Assembly: GCA_027310845.1 (NCBI GenBank)
Contig: DAIDAB010000084.1
Location: 1 to 8,486 of the forward strand
Source of the DNA: a bacterium
Lineage (GTDB): Archaea > Thermoproteota > Nitrososphaeria > Nitrososphaerales > CADDZS01
Length of the DNA stretch: 8,486 nt
Direction of reading: 5' to 3'
Shown: piece by piece, positions 5,629 to 8,486 of the stretch
Layout of the letters: every line of letters starts with the position of its first letter
Position numbering within the stretch: the first letter of the stretch is position 1
Made by a program: the position numbers and the translations under genes
The notes under the pieces: model-generated
Database searches by the model: none
What the model saw: the letters and a program-made list of their open reading frames with translations, nothing else
What the model was told of the DNA's origin: nothing

Positions 5629-5867
5629 TTTGAGAGAACCTTGACAATCTCTTGTTTCGTCCTAGCAGTTTTGAACCGTCCTTTCCCGTATTCTTTTTCT
5701 CCGCGCTTTAGTCTGCGAATTGTCTCCTTGTCAAGCTGGACTTCGAGTGTCTCGACCACTTCGCTAACCTTGATAGACGCAGAAAGCAAGTCTGCTGCAA
5801 GCTCCTTTGATATTTGGATCGAGCCGCGTTTCTTAGATGTCAATTCATCTTGGATCGCTTCATCCAT
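5625..5867 (-). CDS. RelB-like antitoxin, probably orphan
   Basis: The 80-residue protein resembles archaeal RelB-like antitoxins, which usually have a short N-terminal strand, a helix pair and a charged toxin-binding tail. Here RGSIQISKELAADLLSASIK (15-34) and SEVVETLEVQLDKETIRRLK (35-54) are followed by an EYGKGRF segment and KQEIVKVLSN. In the family this tail (ExGxxxxxxxxEEIxxxL) binds a RelE/ParE toxin. The toxin gene should follow, but only a 26-codon fragment remains, so this may be an orphan antitoxin that could still bind a related toxin elsewhere in the genome. The ATG at 5867 lies 40 nt from the left end of repeat copy D. A TTTTAT on the - strand is only ~5 nt upstream, so a TATA box probably lies farther up, near or inside the repeat. 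Confidence 0.75.
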   Translation of the reverse strand: MDEAIQDELTSKKRGSIQISKELAADLLSASIKVSEVVETLEVQLDKETIRRLKRGEKEYGKGRFKTARTKQEIVKVLSN

Positions 5868-5906
5868 ACATAAAAGTGGTACTCACAATGGCCTTGATTG
5901 CTCAAT

Positions 5907-6148
5907 GCAAAAACTCATACCAAATGGGAACCTCTAGATATATTGTGCCGAAGAAAAAATTCATCCTTGGTTACGTTTTTGTTCAGTCTCTCTTATACAG
6001 TGGGGTTCGAGCATGAAATGGAAAAGAGTCCAAAGACATTGCTTTCACCGCTACTTCTGACGTTGTTCTTTTTCAGAAGCTGAAATGAGGCCCTATCTAC
6101 CTTGAGGCTTCTAGAAGCAAAAAGATTCATTGCGTTCTGTTTGAATCT
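5907..6148 (+). repeat. Long dispersed repeat, copy D (right boundary of TA island)
   Basis: This is a full-length copy in the same orientation as copy A, starting GCAAAAACTCATACCAAATG and ending TTTGAATCT (6140-6148). The first 90 bases match copy A at about 83 positions without gaps. The middle keeps GGGGTTCGAG, the GTCCAAAGACATTG block and a TTTCAG-AAG-CTGAAA hairpin (6071-6085). A perfect 12-bp palindrome GCTTCTAGAAGC (6107-6118) follows. Seven or so bases are missing near the right end compared with copy A. It lies between the RelB-like antitoxin start and the 3' end of the zinc-ribbon membrane gene. It may contain the antitoxin's promoter, since the left end is only 40 nt from that start. 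Confidence 0.8.
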
Positions 6149-6227
6149 GCCCCCATTGCTCTTCTAATCTTGTCTTCTTTGAAGGCCGTGACGGACCAAC
6201 TTGCATACCAAACCTTACACTAGACGC

Positions 6228-6677
6228 CTACACTTTGGTGCCGCAGCTACTGCAAAACGTGGCTCTTTCTTTCAAGGAGGCGCCACAAGAACTGCAGAAT
6301 CTAGAAGCAACCTGAGGCTGTGACGTGGGAACCTCTGAATATTGAGAGGGAGGTTGCAATGATACTGCGGGCCTTTCCCGCAGTGCGATGATACCGCCTA
6401 TAACAAACAAAATAAAAGGAAGTAGTCCAAAGAGACTTGTTCCAACCACCGCCATAACTCCGCCGACAAGCATTAGAACACCTCCAAGTTTCTTACCTAT
6501 CGCGCCTCCGGCCACACCAACGATTGAACCAACAATTGTTATCGACGCATACGCATAGAGCGATGACGCCCCAGAAGCTCCAAAAGCTACCCCTACGGCT
6601 CCTAAAAGGGCAGCAGCGATTCCGGCAAAGAATCCAAAAATGCAACCAATAATAGCTAGAACAAAGCTAGCCCGCAA
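6228..6677 (-). CDS. Multi-pass membrane protein with C-terminal zinc ribbon
   Basis: The 149-residue protein has four predicted membrane segments (~5-33, 44-60, 65-82, 83-99; Gly/Ala-rich, no charged residues), then a Ser/Pro/Gln linker (~103-125) and a zinc ribbon: C128-x2-C131 and C142-x2-C145 in FCSSCGASL and TFCSSCGTKV. The N-terminal SFVLAIIGCIFGF block resembles small DUF4064-like membrane proteins. The function is unknown. The ribbon probably faces the cytoplasm and may bind a partner. TTG 6677 follows an in-frame TAG directly, so no longer start exists. A TATA-like TTTATATT lies about 35-40 nt upstream. It diverges from another zinc-ribbon membrane gene at 6798, which suggests shared regulation from the 120-base gap. 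Confidence 0.85.
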   Translation of the reverse strand: MRASFVLAIIGCIFGFFAGIAAALLGAVGVAFGASGASSLYAYASITIVGSIVGVAGGAIGKKLGGVLMLVGGVMAVVGTSLFGLLPFILFVIGGIIALRERPAVSLQPPSQYSEVPTSQPQVASRFCSSCGASLKERATFCSSCGTKV

Positions 6678-6797
6678 CTAATTGTCGTTCATTAGGGCGA
6701 GAGAGTAAGAAATATAAATTTATGGCAAATTAGGCCAATTCAAACTGTATAGAGACGAACAGCTTTTTGTAACTACATATCTATCCCACTCTCCAAT
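6678..6797. promoter_or_regulatory. Divergent promoter region of two zinc-ribbon membrane genes
   Basis: The 120-base AT-rich gap holds AAATATAAATTTAT (about 6709-6722), which can serve as a TATA box on the - strand for the gene at 6677. A second candidate for the + gene is ACATATCTA (about 6775-6783), ~20 nt before TTG 6798, which would give a leaderless mRNA. No Shine-Dalgarno precedes either start. Confidence 0.5.
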
Positions 6798-7748
6798 TTG
6801 CCGTTTTGTGCCAATTGCGGAAATAAGATAGATGAAGGGTCTGCATACTGTGGTAATTGCGGCCAAAGACAGGACAGGGTTTCTACGCCCGTCTCACCGC
6901 CAAGCTCTCGAGGACAAGTTGTCAGGAAACCGAGCAAAAAGCGAGGGGCCCTATTCGTAATCGGAGTAATAGTTCTTCTCATCATAGTTGCAATCGCTTC
7001 TGTAGGCATCGCCACCTATGTTTTCATCCCTTCATCCTCTTCAACTCTTGCGCAAGGGCCGCTAAAAATCACTCTTTCAAAGACTATCTCTGACCATCCA
7101 GACGCTTCTGCTGGCAACAATGTCTACATCTACGAGGTTACTTTCACTAACGCAGGAAGTGGGAGCTACGATGTCAACCCATTCTTCTTTACAATGATTA
7201 CCACTTCGAACAGTGTTTATGACACGACTTTCGTGTTGGCAGTGCGTCAATCATTACCTGCAGTCACCCTGAAGGCGGGTCAGAGCGCAAACGGACAAAT
7301 TGCGTTTCAACTCCCAACCTCGCAAACTCCCTTGAAACTTGAGTACAAAGTTTCCCTAGAGGGAATCGACGAGTTTGTAACAAATCTTCCTTCTGTTTCT
7401 GTCTGGGTTTCGGAGCCAGATTGTTGCGGTGGTCAGATTTCACTGAGCGGAATCAGATCTGCTCAACTTTCCGCGACATACATTTTCAGCAACAACACCA
7501 ATTGGTACTATACTGGAGATATTATCGCCATGAAAGTTGCCCTGAATGATTATTATTCGTCGGGGAGCGTCACTTTGAAATCGCTCACTCTTTCAAGTTC
7601 TGACACTGGGTTCACTCTGTCTTCAATTAGTCCGTCGCTTCCTCTAACAGTAACGGGTGGAGGTGGCGAAGTTGATGTTATGGTCTACATTGTAGCGCCG
7701 GCCTCGAGTTTCACTGGGGCTATTGATCTAAATGGGACTACAAACTAG
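6798..7748 (+). CDS. Zinc-ribbon, single-pass membrane protein with extracellular beta domains
   Basis: The 316-residue protein opens with a zinc ribbon, FCANCGNKI...AYCGNCGQ (C4, C7, C18, C21). A basic linker (PSKKRG) leads into one membrane helix (~50-77). The large exported part follows: residues ~85-200 resemble DUF4352-type beta domains (NNVYIYEVTFTNAGSG, then TLKAGQSANGQIAFQLP), and the last ~110 residues form another Ser/Thr/Gly-rich beta region with a CC pair (PDCCGG). By the positive-inside rule the ribbon is cytoplasmic and the C-terminus outside. TTG 6798 is chosen because the ribbon starts two residues later, as in similar proteins, and no ATG lies upstream in frame. The function is unknown; it might link surface structures to a cytoplasmic partner. 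It pairs divergently with the other ribbon membrane protein. Confidence 0.88.
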   Translation: MPFCANCGNKIDEGSAYCGNCGQRQDRVSTPVSPPSSRGQVVRKPSKKRGALFVIGVIVLLIIVAIASVGIATYVFIPSSSSTLAQGPLKITLSKTISDHPDASAGNNVYIYEVTFTNAGSGSYDVNPFFFTMITTSNSVYDTTFVLAVRQSLPAVTLKAGQSANGQIAFQLPTSQTPLKLEYKVSLEGIDEFVTNLPSVSVWVSEPDCCGGQISLSGIRSAQLSATYIFSNNTNWYYTGDIIAMKVALNDYYSSGSVTLKSLTLSSSDTGFTLSSISPSLPLTVTGGGGEVDVMVYIVAPASSFTGAIDLNGTTN

Positions 7749-8038
7749 TCTGGGCATCTACATCTTCCTTACCAAAGACTGAGTTCGTTGGGAACCATGC
7801 CGTACTATTCTCCATCCTCATTGACGTCCAACAATGCGGCGGAAGGGGTGCTCATTTTGTCATGGAACGACTCTCGCATGATCATCTCATCAGTTAAAGC
7901 GAAGGTCAGATACGGAAAGATAGGAAAAATCATTTGGTGTTCGCTTTCAAAGCCTTGTGGTTTGCATTGTAAACGTGAATCCGCTGGTGAGCACTCCTCA
8001 ATGATGACTGCTTTCGTTTGACTTTTCTGAAGATAGCT
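7749..8038. other. Gap without a supported gene between convergent genes
   Basis: The 290 bases separate two convergent genes. A 77-codon + frame from a TTG (7788) has no recognisable domain and an atypical composition, so it is not called. No strong hairpin, poly-T tract or repeat copy is seen. It may hold the 3' ends of both transcripts. Confidence 0.35.
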
Positions 8039-8416
8039 TTACTGACTTGGCTCTAGATTGTGACTCTCCTTTGAGTTATTGGATTTCAAAACACTCTGCA
8101 AAATTGCAACGATTCCTCCGATTAGGGCCCTTTGGTATGAGGCAAGGACCGCCTTTATCAATGGTCGCCCTAAATATCTGAAAGGTATGAAATGCTCATT
8201 GTGGTTTGAGCGCAGAGGCATGAGCTTCTTTGTAGCCAAAATGCCGCGAGTGTGGGCAAACATCTGTTGATAGGTTAGAAAGATCGCCTTGTTTGACATT
8301 AGTATCTTATCAGCGCTGAATCCACATTCATAACACAAATACACATCAAGGCTTGGAAAGTCTTGGTCTAGGACGGAATACATCCGACTCGTGCAAAAAG
8401 GACATTTTGGATTCAT
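8039..8416 (-). CDS. Small zinc-ribbon protein of unknown function
   Basis: The 125-residue protein has a Cys4 zinc ribbon at the N-terminus: C5-x2-C8 (KCPFCTSRM) and C28-x2-C31 (LCYECGFSA), with a typical 19-residue gap. The rest is basic. It includes a possible amphipathic or membrane-associated helix (LIKAVLASYQRALIGGIVAI, ~85-104) and a polar tail. The ATG at 8416 fits the usual ribbon position near the N-terminus. The family is not recognised. A nucleic-acid or protein-binding role is possible from the ribbon alone. It ends convergently with the membrane protein gene and nothing in the window suggests an operon. The overlapping + frame at 8079-8270 is its shadow. Confidence 0.6.
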   Translation of the reverse strand: MNPKCPFCTSRMYSVLDQDFPSLDVYLCYECGFSADKILMSNKAIFLTYQQMFAHTRGILATKKLMPLRSNHNEHFIPFRYLGRPLIKAVLASYQRALIGGIVAILQSVLKSNNSKESHNLEPSQ

Positions 8417-8486
8417 GCTGCATCAATTGTCAGAATGATCCTGAAAACGTCTTATTCTTTTCAATTTACCTTTCCCAGATCAAGAC

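Noticed and set aside
5384..5647. 87-codon - strand frame between the RelB-like gene and MNT
   Set aside because: It overlaps the MNT winged helix in another frame; the RelE-like N-terminus is in a different frame.
6001..6016. GGGGTTCGAG in the repeats as a tRNA T-loop
   Set aside because: No acceptor, D or anticodon stems can be placed around it in any copy.
5898..6083. 61-codon + frame inside repeat copy D
   Set aside because: The same frame in copy A is broken by several stops (TAA at 2212, TAG at 2311), so coding is not conserved.
1988..6227. CRISPR array as an explanation of the repeats
   Set aside because: The copies are few, long, of unequal length and separated by genes, with no short regular spacing.
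6424..6437. GTCCAAAG inside the zinc-ribbon membrane gene as another repeat copy
   Set aside because: The match is only ~9 bases, within coding sequence, with no flanking similarity.
7788..8021. 77-codon + strand frame from a TTG
   Set aside because: It has no domain, no Shine-Dalgarno or clear promoter, and an odd composition; treated as chance.

Overview
This 8.5 kb window is most likely archaeal. The signs are an Lrp/AsnC-type protein built of two tandem regulator units, paired zinc-ribbon/membrane proteins, an archaeal-style RelB antitoxin, several TTG/GTG starts without a clear Shine-Dalgarno, and AT-rich TATA-like boxes 20-45 nt upstream of starts. A Thermoproteota/Nitrososphaeria-like lineage would fit, but that is inference; no marker gene is present.

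Layout. (1) 1-899, + strand: two tandem paralogs of a small Cys- and Ser/Thr-rich extracellular protein. The first is cut by the window start; the second has an N-terminal membrane anchor. An 8-bp hairpin separates them. (2) 1082-1987, + strand: the double Lrp/AsnC-like regulator. (3) 2191-6148: a toxin-antitoxin (TA) island whose intact genes are all on the - strand: hicB-hicA, vapB-vapC (RHH + PIN), a wHTH-MNT nucleotidyltransferase with HEPN, and a RelB-like antitoxin whose toxin is cut to 26 codons. A second RelE-like fragment, in + orientation, lies at the left edge. (4) 6228-7748: a divergent pair of zinc-ribbon membrane proteins. (5) 8039-8416, - strand: a small zinc-ribbon protein of unknown function.

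The main discovery is a dispersed repeat family in the TA island. Two long direct copies (2191-2444 and 5907-6148; about 83 of the first 90 bases identical without gaps) bracket the whole island. A 5'-truncated copy (4270-4453) and a minimal copy (3384-3418) lie exactly between the TA modules. Every copy has the same orientation, and three of the four end 50-80 nt from the 3' end of the next - strand gene. The island therefore looks like an array of TA cassettes punctuated by one non-coding element, which could be a recombination boundary, a MITE-like element or a shared 3'-UTR. Inside it, two TA promoters carry perfect inverted repeats with the same TGGTA/TACCA core, and the left long repeat has a related palindrome.

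Each TA pair should act as toxin and neutralising antitoxin (HicA mRNA interferase, VapC PIN RNase, HEPN RNase-like protein with an MNT partner). The RelBE module appears dead as a toxin, leaving the antitoxin as a possible orphan.
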